Below are positions 40,395-47,813 of a stretch of 64,000 bases of DNA, one piece after another (within the stretch, counting starts at the first letter, position 1; every line of letters starts with the position of its first letter). The notes under the pieces are model-generated. The model saw only the letters and a program-made list of their open reading frames with translations, was not told the DNA's origin and did no database searches. The translations under genes were made by a program, and so were the position numbers. The stretch spans positions 13,632 through 77,631 of the forward strand of contig JBBRDN010000001.1 of NCBI GenBank assembly GCA_038203875.1. Direction: 5' to 3'. The DNA comes from CANJSG01 sp038203875 (GTDB taxonomy: Bacteria > Verrucomicrobiota > Verrucomicrobiia > Limisphaerales > CANJSG01).

Positions 40395-40418
40395 AACGGA
40401 CCCGGGGAACGGTCCGTT
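40395..40418 (+). terminator. Terminator-like hairpin after the RRM pseudogene
   Basis: AACGGACC (40395-40402) pairs with GGTCCGTT (40411-40418), loop CGGGGAAC. The following T-run is weak (CTGCGTTT). It separates the pseudogene from the promoter at 40441. Confidence 0.6.
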
Positions 40419-40440
40419 CTGCGTTTAAGGGAATATCGGT

Positions 40441-40470
40441 TTGACACTTCCAAGCCGCGACAACTAGCGT
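40441..40470 (+). promoter_or_regulatory. Predicted promoter of the Pro/Ala-rich protein/trxA unit
   Basis: Consensus TTGACA (40441-40446), 18-base spacer, TAGCGT (40465-40470), 17 bases before the ATG at 40488. Best -35 match of the TAGCGT promoters in this window. Confidence 0.55.
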
Positions 40471-40487
40471 CCGCTTAAATAACCCGT

Positions 40488-40955
40488 ATGTCAGAGAACA
40501 TTCCTTCTCCGTCCGGTGGCGCCGTGCCCCCCAAGCCTGCTGAAGCCAGCAAGGTTCAACCCAAGCAGGCTACTGTCCGTATCGCCCTCCCGCCCAAGCC
40601 GGCCGGTGGCGGTGCGACGATTCGTCTTCCAACGGCGGCGCCGGCCGCGCCTACTCCGGCGTCCGCAGGTGCTACGGTTCGCCTGCCGACGGCAGCTCCC
40701 GCATCTTCTTCCGCTCCGACCGCGCCCAAGCCGCCGGCTCCGAGCGCTACTCCGGCGTCCGTGTCCAGGCCCGCTCCGGCCCCGACGAAAACTGCCGCTC
40801 CGGTTGCTCCCGCTACCCAGAACAGGCAGTCCCGCCCCGCTTCGGCGTCAGTCTCCGGTCTCGACAAGGCGCTGAGCGTTGTCGCGATGGTGGCGGCTCT
40901 CGCCGGGCTTGGTGTGGTGGCTTACCTCGTCTGGGGTCTTCCGACGACGCTGTAA
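40488..40955 (+). CDS. Pro/Ala-rich protein with C-terminal membrane anchor
   Basis: 155 residues, ATG at 40488. About 120 residues of Pro, Ala, Ser and Lys contain a motif present three times: ATVRIALPPKPAGGG, ATIRLPTAAPA and ATVRLPTAAPA. The C-terminus is a single helix (LSVVAMVAALAGLGVVAYLV) followed by a 6-residue tail, so the repeats probably face the cytoplasm as a tail-anchored protein. No enzymatic domain. Similar low-complexity tail-anchored proteins occur in Verrucomicrobia; function is unknown. trxA begins 21 bases after the stop. Confidence 0.7.
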   Translation: MSENIPSPSGGAVPPKPAEASKVQPKQATVRIALPPKPAGGGATIRLPTAAPAAPTPASAGATVRLPTAAPASSSAPTAPKPPAPSATPASVSRPAPAPTKTAAPVAPATQNRQSRPASASVSGLDKALSVVAMVAALAGLGVVAYLVWGLPTTL

Positions 40956-40976
40956 CCGATCCCTGATCCTACTGCC

Positions 40977-41306
40977 ATGGCATCAGCGAACGTCCTCACC
41001 CTGACCAAGGAGAATTTCGACGCCGAAGTCATGAGGTCCACCGTGCCGGTGCTCGTGGACTTTTGGGCAGAATGGTGTGGTCCGTGCAAGATGATTGCTC
41101 CCGTTCTCGACGAGATTGCGGCCGAATATCTCGGAAAAGCCAAGGTCGGGAAGATCAACGTCGACGAGCAGTTCGAGCTGGCCCAGAACTTCCGCGTCTC
41201 CTCGATCCCGATGCTGCTCGTGATCAAGAACGGCCAGGTCGTCGACCAGTTCGTCGGTGCCCGTCCGAAGTCCGAATTCAAAGCCAAGTTGGACAAGGCC
41301 CTTTGA
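40977..41306 (+). CDS. trxA: Thioredoxin
   Basis: 109 residues, ATG at 40977, typical length. Cytoplasmic disulfide reductase with the active site WCGPCK inside VDFWAEWCGPCKMIAPVLDE. cis-Pro is in VSSIPMLLVIKNG and the buried Asp in the VDFWAEW strand. It lies second in a plus-strand run with the Pro/Ala-rich protein, a GspF-like protein and a pseudouridine synthase. Confidence 0.96.
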   Translation: MASANVLTLTKENFDAEVMRSTVPVLVDFWAEWCGPCKMIAPVLDEIAAEYLGKAKVGKINVDEQFELAQNFRVSSIPMLLVIKNGQVVDQFVGARPKSEFKAKLDKAL

Positions 41307-41324
41307 CGTCGATGGAACGTCGCC

Positions 41325-42329
41325 ATGCCGTTCCTCGTCCTCCCCAATCAGTTTGAACGACGCGCCGAGCTGTTTCATCAGCTCGGCGCTTTGCTTTCAG
41401 CCGGTCTTCCGGCGATCCAGGCGCTCGAACACCTCGCGAAGAATCCACCGGCAAGGGCCTTTCGACGGCCATTGCTCCGGGTCCTCGAACGGATCGCGCA
41501 GGGCGACACGTTCAGCGGTGCTCTTCGAGGCGCGGATACCTGGCTGACGGTCTTCGACCTCTCCCTGATCGAAGCGGCGGAGCAGAGCGGGAGGATGGAT
41601 TCCACCTTCAAGATGCTGGCGGGCTACTACCGGGACCGGGCGACGCTCGCCCGCAAGATCATCTCCGGCTTGTCCTACCCGATCCTGGTGCTTGCGTTCG
41701 CCCTGTTGATCTTTCCCCTAAATCTGTTCCAAGGATTGTTCCTTCACGGCAAGGTTCTGCCTTTTGTCCTCAATAAAGCGTTGTTCTTCGGCCTCATCCT
41801 CGGGGTTCCGATCCTGATCATGAGCCTGCTTCAGCAGAAGACCGCGGAACGGTTCCGGAGCGTGATCGAGTCCTTCTGCCGGCCGATTCCGATCCTCGGC
41901 GGCACGATGCGCGACCTCGCGCTGACCCGTTTCACCGCCGCCTTGGGCGCTCTCCTGAGTGCCGGAGTTCCCGTGCTAGGCGCGTGGGAAATCGCGTCGC
42001 GGGCCAGCGGATCCCCAAGACTCATCCGGACCATCGCCGGATTTTCCGAAGGCTTTGAGCTTGGGAAAACGCCTTCTGAGCTCGTGACGGAATCCGGTGA
42101 GTTCCCCGACCTGTTCTGCAATCTCTACGCGTCCGCCGAGATCAGCGGACAGCATGACCAAACCCTCGAACGCCTCCACGCCTACTACAACGGCGAGAGC
42201 ATCCGGAAGCTGTCCATGCTCGCCGAATGGACGCCGAGGGTGGTCTATATCGCCATCGTCATCTACGTCGCGTTCCAGATCATCAACTTCTACACCGGCT
42301 ACTTCAGCAACATCGGCAGCCTCTCCTAG
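41325..42329 (+). CDS. GspF/PilC-family inner-membrane protein, stand-alone
   Basis: 334 residues, ATG at 41325. Two T2SSF domains: FHQLGALLSAGLPAIQALEH at the start and ALTRFTAALGALLSAGVPVL in the second half, each followed by a membrane helix pair; the last helix is VVYIAIVIYVAFQIINFYTG. GspF/PilC proteins form the inner-membrane platform of type II secretion and type IV pili. No gspE, gspG or pilin gene is adjacent, so it either serves a remote pilus/secretion locus or is an orphan paralogue. Confidence 0.85.
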   Translation: MPFLVLPNQFERRAELFHQLGALLSAGLPAIQALEHLAKNPPARAFRRPLLRVLERIAQGDTFSGALRGADTWLTVFDLSLIEAAEQSGRMDSTFKMLAGYYRDRATLARKIISGLSYPILVLAFALLIFPLNLFQGLFLHGKVLPFVLNKALFFGLILGVPILIMSLLQQKTAERFRSVIESFCRPIPILGGTMRDLALTRFTAALGALLSAGVPVLGAWEIASRASGSPRLIRTIAGFSEGFELGKTPSELVTESGEFPDLFCNLYASAEISGQHDQTLERLHAYYNGESIRKLSMLAEWTPRVVYIAIVIYVAFQIINFYTGYFSNIGSLS

Positions 42330-42346
42330 TCGCCCATCGACCCGCC

Positions 42347-43051
42347 ATGTCCCTGCGCCGTCTCGATCAGATCCTCTCCAGTTGCGGCTACTGCACCCGC
42401 AGTGAAGCGCGCGACTGGTTGCGTGGCGGTCGCGTGACGGTCGACGGCCAGCCCGCTTCAAAGCCGGATGCGAAGGCTGATCCGACCAGGGTCCTCGTCG
42501 ACGGAAAACCCATCGAAGCGCCGGATGGGTTGCTGGCGATCTACCACAAACCAGCCGGCCTGGTTTGTTCCCGGGACGAACGGGAAGGCGATTCCATCTA
42601 TGGAGCGTTGCCCGCGCTTTGGTCGGAACGAAATCCGCAGGTGACGTCGATCGGCCGTCTCGACAAGGACACGACGGGGCTGCTGTTCATCACCGACGTC
42701 GGCGAGCTCGTCCAACGTTGGACGTCCCCCAAGCACAAGGTGCCGAAGATCTACGAAGTCACCGTTGACCACGAATTGCCGGTCGGCCTTGCCGAGCTTT
42801 TTGCCGCGGGCACGCTGCAATTGGAAGACGAAGACAAGCCCTGCTTGCCAGCCAAGTTGGAGATCATCGGTCCGCGCGCGGCTCGTCTGGAATTGATCGA
42901 AGGAAAGTTCCACCAGGTGAAGCGCATGTTCTCCAGCCAGGGCTGCAATGTCGTCCGGCTTCATCGCAGCCGCTTCGGTGACTTCGATCTGACCGGCCTC
43001 GCGGAAGGCGAGTGGCGGCTGCTGGAGTTGCCGGCCGGATTCTCGCGTTGA
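42347..43051 (+). CDS. RsuA-type 16S rRNA pseudouridine synthase
   Basis: 234 residues from ATG 42347. N-terminal S4 RNA-binding domain (RLDQILSSCGYCTRSEARDW) and a catalytic domain with the pseudouridylate synthase signature GRLDKDTTGLLFITD, whose Asp is the catalytic residue; KVPKIYEVTVDHELP and LIEGKFHQVKRMF are the other RsuA/RluB hallmarks. RsuA modifies U516 of 16S rRNA, RluB/E/F modify 23S rRNA; the short form suggests RsuA but the target is not proven. Confidence 0.88.
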   Translation: MSLRRLDQILSSCGYCTRSEARDWLRGGRVTVDGQPASKPDAKADPTRVLVDGKPIEAPDGLLAIYHKPAGLVCSRDEREGDSIYGALPALWSERNPQVTSIGRLDKDTTGLLFITDVGELVQRWTSPKHKVPKIYEVTVDHELPVGLAELFAAGTLQLEDEDKPCLPAKLEIIGPRAARLELIEGKFHQVKRMFSSQGCNVVRLHRSRFGDFDLTGLAEGEWRLLELPAGFSR

Positions 43052-43064
43052 ACGGAGGCCGCCG

Positions 43065-43934
43065 TTACTTGCCCTGCACGCCGCGCAGATAGGCCAGCAC
43101 CAAGTCCGGCAGGTCGTCGCTGTAGCCGCCTTCCAGCACGCTGAAGAACTTTACGCCGCAGTCCCGCAGTCGCGCGCCGAGCCATTCGTAGTCTTCCGCC
43201 TCCAGCAGTTCCTGCGCGATCGGATCCCGGGCGTAGGCGTCGAAGCCCGCCGACACGCCGATGAGATCCGGCTTGAAGGCGAGCAACCGCTCAAGCGACT
43301 GCTTCAGGGCGCCGCGGTAGATCTCGCGGGGTGTGCGCGGCGGCAGGGGATAGTTGAAGCAGTTGTTTCCAACGTCCCTCAGCCCAGTGCCAGGATAACA
43401 CGGCGACTGGTGGACGGACGCGAACGCTGCGTGCGGATGACCGAGGAGAATCGCCTCGGTGCCGTTGCCATGGTGGACGTCGAAGTCGAAGACCGCGACC
43501 CGGTTGACGCCCATGGCCAGCGCGTCCAACGCCGCCACGGCGATGCCGTTGAAGTAGCAGAAACCCATCGCCCGGTCCCTCGTCGCGTGATGTCCCGGCG
43601 GCCGCAATAGGCTGAAGGCGGCCTTGCCCTGGCGCGCCAGTTGCATGGCCTTGATGGCGCCGCCGACGGAGCGGCGGGCGTGTTCGGTGATCTTGGGATG
43701 GTTGGGAGTGTCGGCGTCGAAGTCGCCCTTGGCCGTGTCCACGTCGCGGATCAGAGCCGGCGAATGCGCCCGCAGCAGTTGATCGAGATCGACCTCTGCC
43801 GGCTTGTCCCAGGTGATGGCGACGTCGGTTTGAGCGCGAAGCCGTGCGAGCGTCCCGGCGATGCGCGCGGGTTTCTCGGGATGGCCGGGCGCGGAATACT
43901 CCACGCAGCGTTCATCGGTGATGACGATCATCAT
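43065..43934 (-). CDS. Histone-deacetylase-family amidohydrolase
   Basis: 289 residues, ATG at 43934 (second Met directly follows). Zinc-dependent arginase-fold deacetylase: LLRPPGHHATRDRAMGFCYF (charge-relay histidines), VFDFDVHHGNGT (zinc Asp and His) and GVSAGFDAYARDP (second zinc Asp). Bacterial members act on acetylpolyamines, acetoin-related compounds or acetyl-lysine. The C-terminus reads LEGGYSDDLPD, so the catalytic Tyr/His GGY motif is present. Substrate unknown. Convergent with rsuA-like gene. Confidence 0.9.
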   Translation of the reverse strand: MMIVITDERCVEYSAPGHPEKPARIAGTLARLRAQTDVAITWDKPAEVDLDQLLRAHSPALIRDVDTAKGDFDADTPNHPKITEHARRSVGGAIKAMQLARQGKAAFSLLRPPGHHATRDRAMGFCYFNGIAVAALDALAMGVNRVAVFDFDVHHGNGTEAILLGHPHAAFASVHQSPCYPGTGLRDVGNNCFNYPLPPRTPREIYRGALKQSLERLLAFKPDLIGVSAGFDAYARDPIAQELLEAEDYEWLGARLRDCGVKFFSVLEGGYSDDLPDLVLAYLRGVQGK

Positions 43935-44004
43935 GTGACGCTAGCGAGATCGCGACGGCTCAGCCATGAACTTCAGGACCATCGCGCGCGGCCTGCCCCG
44001 AATC

Positions 44005-45951
44005 TCATGGCCCCGGCTTCAATCGACTGACGATCTCGTCCACGTCGAACACGCACCCGCCCCATGTGCCGCCGCTGACGCCCTGGAGCGCGGCCCACAG
44101 CCGGGTGTCGTCGGGAAGGTTCTTGTGAGGCGCCAGGTCCTCGCGGATCGAACGTGCGGCCAAAAGGCGCGCGCCTTCTTCCGGGGAAAAACGTTCGGCG
44201 CCCTCGCCGATGAAATCGACGGAACCAACGAGTTGGTTGCGATCAACAACGATGCGGATGATGTCGCCGTCGCGCAGTTTTCCGATCGGTCCGCCGGCCA
44301 ATGCTTCGGGTCCCACATGGCCGATGCATGCACCCGTCGAGACGCCGGAGAAGCGGGCGTCGGTGACCAACGCGACATGTTTGCCGAAGGGCAGGAACTT
44401 GAGCGCACTGGTGACCTGGTAGGTTTCTTCCATGCCCGTGCCCATCGGCCCGACGCCTGCGAGGACCATGACGTCGCCGGCTTTGATGCCCCCGCCTTTG
44501 ATCGCGGCGATGGCGGCGCGTTCGCTGGGGAACACGCGGGCCGGGCCTTCCTTGCGATAGACGCCGTCGGCATCGACGACGGAAGGATCGATGGCGGTGC
44601 TCTTGATGACGCAGCCTTCGGGCGCAAGGTTGCCGCGAGGGAAGGTGACGGTGCTGGTGAGTCCACGGGCTTTCGCCTGATCGGGCGACATGATGACGTC
44701 GTCGGGATCGACACCGTCGCGCTCGCGAAGGATCTCGCGGAAGCGCGTCCGGCGTTCGCTCGTTTCCCATCCGTCGAGCACTTCGCCCAGGCTGTGACCG
44801 GTCACGGTGAGAACATTTGTGTCCAGCAGGCCTAGGCGGCGGAGATGCAACATCACTTCCGGCACGCCCCCGGCGAGGAACGCCCGGACGGTCGGATGAT
44901 AGACGGGGCCGTTCGGCAGGACACTGACGAGGCGCGGCACACGGCGGTTGACGTCGCTCCAATCGTCGACAGTCGGTCGCCGAAGCCCGGCGGCGTGGGC
45001 GATGGCCGGGATGTGGAGCAGGAGATTGGTCGATCCGCCAAAGGCCGCATGGACAACCATCGCGTTGCGGATGCTGGCGTCGGTAAGGATGTCGCGGCTG
45101 AGGATGCGGCGGGCTTCGAGTTCGACCAGGGCCTGGGCGGAACGCACGGCGAGATCGGTCCAGACGGGTTCTCCCGAAGGCGCGAGCGCGCTGTGAGGAA
45201 GGGAAAGTCCGAGGGCTTCGCCGACGACCTGCGAAGTGGCCGCCGTGCCGAGGAACTGGCAACCGCCTCCGGGTGAACCGCACGCTCGGCACCCGAGGTC
45301 GGACGCTTCCTGGAGCGAGAGAAGGCCATGCGAATACCGTGCGCCCAGTGTCTGCACCGCTCCGAGGTCTTCACCGTCGGATGGAGGCAGGGTGACTCCG
45401 CCGGGAATAAGCGTGACGGGCAGATCACGCATTCCGGCCAACGCCATCATCATCGCTGGAAGACCCTTGTCGCAGGTGGCGATGCCGAGAACGCCCGATC
45501 GGCAGGGCAGGGAACGGGCGAGGCGGCGGAAGATCTGCGCGGCGTCGTTCCGGTAGGGCAGGCTGTCGAACATTCCTGCTGTCCCCTGGGTCCGGCCGTC
45601 GCAGGGATCCGAGCAGAAGGCCGCGAAGGGAATGGTCTTCAACTTCCGGAACTCTTCGGCTGCCGCCTGCACGAGCAGGCCTATCTCCCAGTGGCCCGTG
45701 TGGTATCCGAGTGCGATGGGTTTTCCGTCGGGCGCGCGCACGCCGCCCTGGGTGCTGAGGATGAGATACTGTTTCCGACCGACTTCCTCGGGATTCCAGC
45801 CCATCCCGACGTTTTGCGTCAGGCCGAAGAGGTCGCCGCTCGGGCGGTTCAGCAACATGTCGGCGTCGAGAGGGAGGCTTCCCTCAGGCCCCGGCGCCCT
45901 GGTGCGGATGCGGTAGATCTCGGGATTGTCCGGGAACAGTTCGAACGGCAT
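44005..45951 (-). CDS. yjhG: YjhG/YagF-type D-xylonate dehydratase (IlvD/Edd superfamily)
   Basis: 648 residues, ATG at 45951; E. coli YjhG/YagF are about 655. Dehydrates sugar acids such as D-xylonate to 2-keto-3-deoxy acids using an Fe-S cluster. Cluster cysteines are in FCSDPCDGRTQGTAGM, GIATCDKGLPAMMMALAG and LGCRACGSPGGGCQFLGTAA. The N-terminus ILSTQGGVRAPDGKPIALGY is specific to this subgroup, not to IlvD. Suggests use of pentose acids; no transporter or aldolase is adjacent. Confidence 0.9.
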   Translation of the reverse strand: MPFELFPDNPEIYRIRTRAPGPEGSLPLDADMLLNRPSGDLFGLTQNVGMGWNPEEVGRKQYLILSTQGGVRAPDGKPIALGYHTGHWEIGLLVQAAAEEFRKLKTIPFAAFCSDPCDGRTQGTAGMFDSLPYRNDAAQIFRRLARSLPCRSGVLGIATCDKGLPAMMMALAGMRDLPVTLIPGGVTLPPSDGEDLGAVQTLGARYSHGLLSLQEASDLGCRACGSPGGGCQFLGTAATSQVVGEALGLSLPHSALAPSGEPVWTDLAVRSAQALVELEARRILSRDILTDASIRNAMVVHAAFGGSTNLLLHIPAIAHAAGLRRPTVDDWSDVNRRVPRLVSVLPNGPVYHPTVRAFLAGGVPEVMLHLRRLGLLDTNVLTVTGHSLGEVLDGWETSERRTRFREILRERDGVDPDDVIMSPDQAKARGLTSTVTFPRGNLAPEGCVIKSTAIDPSVVDADGVYRKEGPARVFPSERAAIAAIKGGGIKAGDVMVLAGVGPMGTGMEETYQVTSALKFLPFGKHVALVTDARFSGVSTGACIGHVGPEALAGGPIGKLRDGDIIRIVVDRNQLVGSVDFIGEGAERFSPEEGARLLAARSIREDLAPHKNLPDDTRLWAALQGVSGGTWGGCVFDVDEIVSRLKPGP

Positions 45952-46005
45952 GCGCGGAGTGAAGCAGCGCCTGCCGACTAAGGAAGACGAAATCTTTTCC
46001 GCCCT

Positions 46006-46887
46006 TCACTTCGCCGCAGCGGCTTTCCGGATTTCGCCCACAAGATCGTCGGCCGTCCATTTGTTCTCCGGGACGATCGCCTGGACCCGCCCGGCGGCGT
46101 CGATGACGACGGTGCGGAGATTGTGGCTGATTGAATTGCTGGCCTTCCAAAACTTCAGGCCGAAATGGTCCGCCAGCGCGGTGATCTCGATCAAGTCGCC
46201 TGTGACGAAGCTCCAGCGTTTAGGATCATGCTTGTAGCGTGCGGCGTAGGTCTTGAGGACGTCGGGGGAATCATTCTCCGGGTCCATCGTCACAGACCAC
46301 ATCCGCCAGTTTTTCGGAGCTGAAGAATCGGTCGTCAGTGTGGCTTGGGCTTTCCGAAAGTTCTCGGACATCAGCGGACAAAAGGTCGGGAACGGGCAAC
46401 TTGTGAAGATGAAGGTCAGGGCGATGGCGTTTCCCTTGAGCGAATGAAGGCTGACGGCTTTTCCCAGTTCATTGGTCATGGTGAAGTCGGGCATGACGTC
46501 CCCAACCTTGAGCTCCTCGACCGCACGCGAAGGGCGGAACTGGGGTTTCGGTTCGGGCGCGTCCGGCGATTCGCTGCCGACCTTTTTGATCGATTCGATC
46601 CAACCGTCGTCCGGCGTGACAACCAGTTTGAACTGCACGATGTCGTTGGAGGCGAGTCCGGACATGAGTTTCCGGTCTTTGACGGCGATCGGCATGGTCA
46701 TCGCCTTCATGTAGCCGGGGATCTCCTCGTGCCGGATGACCAGTTCCGAGTCCTTGGACCGGACTTCCCGGACCACGCCTTTGACCACATAGGACTGCTG
46801 GTTGGTTCCGACTTTGCCCGTGGCCGCACAGCCGGTGATTGAGACGATGGACGCCAAAAGGGAGGCAATGCGCGTGAAGAAGTTCAT
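46006..46887 (-). CDS. CusF-like copper domain fused to SCO1/SenC thioredoxin-fold lipoprotein
   Basis: 293 residues from ATG 46887, lipobox Cys20. Residues about 33-75 (VVKGVVREVRSKDSELVI, then IPGYMKAMTMPIAV) match the CusF-type periplasmic copper domain with the His/Met/Met and AMTMP pattern. Residues about 125-293 are SCO1/SenC: CPFPTFCP (C164, C170) and His255 in ISHNLRTVVID supply the copper ligands. Spacing between cysteines is five residues rather than the three of classical CxxxCP. Probably delivers copper to cytochrome c oxidase or a cuproenzyme in the periplasm. Confidence 0.88.
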   Translation of the reverse strand: MNFFTRIASLLASIVSITGCAATGKVGTNQQSYVVKGVVREVRSKDSELVIRHEEIPGYMKAMTMPIAVKDRKLMSGLASNDIVQFKLVVTPDDGWIESIKKVGSESPDAPEPKPQFRPSRAVEELKVGDVMPDFTMTNELGKAVSLHSLKGNAIALTFIFTSCPFPTFCPLMSENFRKAQATLTTDSSAPKNWRMWSVTMDPENDSPDVLKTYAARYKHDPKRWSFVTGDLIEITALADHFGLKFWKASNSISHNLRTVVIDAAGRVQAIVPENKWTADDLVGEIRKAAAAK

Positions 46888-46943
46888 GCTGGAGGTCAGA
46901 ATTCGCACTCCATCGACCACGGGTCAAGCTGTCGCCCGGCCGC

Positions 46944-46971
46944 TTGACACGAAGGGTCTCACTGATAGGCT
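46944..46971 (+). promoter_or_regulatory. Predicted promoter of the rpmH cluster
   Basis: TTGACA (46944-46949), 16-base spacer, TAGGCT (46966-46971), 46 bases before the rpmH ATG. Divergent from the SCO gene. Confidence 0.5.
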
Positions 46972-47017
46972 GCGCGGCCCTTGAACTCTGGCCGGTGGCC
47001 GGAGCGGGGACTATTTT

Positions 47018-47155
47018 ATGAAGCGCCAGTATCAACCTTCGAAGATTCGCCGGAAGCGTCAGCATGGTTTCTTGGCCCGTAGCCGCAGCAAGAGCGGTCG
47101 AGAGATCCTCCGCCGCCGCCGCAATCTCGGCCGCAAGCGCCTCACCCCGGTTTGA
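47018..47155 (+). CDS. rpmH: 50S ribosomal protein L34
   Basis: 45 residues, ATG 47018 to TGA 47155. The protein is almost entirely basic: MKRQYQPSKIRRKRQHGFLA opens it and RRRRNLGRKRLTPV closes it, the invariant layout of L34 in the large subunit. It is first in the conserved order rpmH-rnpA-yidD-yidC-jag. rnpA begins 8 bases after the stop. A promoter is visible upstream at 46944-46971. Confidence 0.96.
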   Translation: MKRQYQPSKIRRKRQHGFLARSRSKSGREILRRRRNLGRKRLTPV

Positions 47156-47163
47156 TCGTCTGA

Positions 47164-47544
47164 ATGTCTGCCGCCGGTCCAGCCCGCCAGACGCTGCCGG
47201 CGCAACGTCGTCTCCGGGCTCCGGGCCAGTTCGCCCGGGCTCGTGAAGAGGGCCAGCGGCTCGCCTGCGGGTCTTTGATCCTGAACTGGGTCTCGGCGAG
47301 GAATGCCGCGAGCGGGCTTCGCCTAGGGGTCGTTTCGAGCAAGAAGGTTGGACCGGCCACCGTCCGAAACCGGGCCCGAAGGCTTCTCAGGGAAGTTTTC
47401 CGCCGTCACCAGCATGAGATTGGCCGGCCGGTGGATCTGGTCCTCGTGGCCAGAAATTCCATCGCACGTAAGTCGTATTCCGAGGTCGAGCGCGATTTTC
47501 TCAAGGCACTCCGCCAGCAGGGTTTGTTGAAGGCCAATCCGTGA
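47164..47544 (+). CDS. rnpA: Ribonuclease P protein component
   Basis: 126 residues, ATG at 47164. Basic protein cofactor of RNase P, which removes tRNA 5' leaders. The family core RLGVVSSKKVGPATVRNRAR, followed by RLLREVFRRHQHE, is the RNR motif region contacting the RNA. The N-terminus carries a short extra Ala/Pro-rich segment. Ends in a 4-base overlap (GTGA) with yidD, typical of this cluster. Confidence 0.94.
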   Translation: MSAAGPARQTLPAQRRLRAPGQFARAREEGQRLACGSLILNWVSARNAASGLRLGVVSSKKVGPATVRNRARRLLREVFRRHQHEIGRPVDLVLVARNSIARKSYSEVERDFLKALRQQGLLKANP

Positions 47545-47807
47545 TCCAGCGGTTGATCATCTTTGCGGTTCAGCTTTACCGCTGGACCCTTTCGCCGGCC
47601 AAGCGGTTGCTCTTCGGAGCCTCGGCCGGTTGCCGGTTTTATCCCTCCTGCTCGCAATATGCCGTCGAGGCCGTCCAGCTTCATGGCGCCGGTGCGGGTT
47701 CTGTTCTGGCGGTTCGCCGTCTGTGCCGCTGCCATCCTTGGGGTGGATGCGGTTTGGATCTCGTTCCGCCGGTCGATCGTCCTCAATCCTCTGAAGCCCT
47801 CTCCTGA
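47541..47807 (+). CDS. yidD: Membrane protein insertion efficiency factor YidD
   Basis: 88 residues from GTG 47541, overlapping rnpA by 4 bases. Small amphipathic inner-membrane-associated protein that assists Sec/YidC insertion. Conserved core: LYRWTLSPAKRLLFGASAGC, then CRFYPSCSQYAVEAVQLHG and CRCHPWGGCGLDLVP. All three conserved cysteine motifs are present. yidC begins 6 bases later. Confidence 0.92.
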   Translation: MIQRLIIFAVQLYRWTLSPAKRLLFGASAGCRFYPSCSQYAVEAVQLHGAGAGSVLAVRRLCRCHPWGGCGLDLVPPVDRPQSSEALS

Positions 47808-47813
47808 TTTCCC

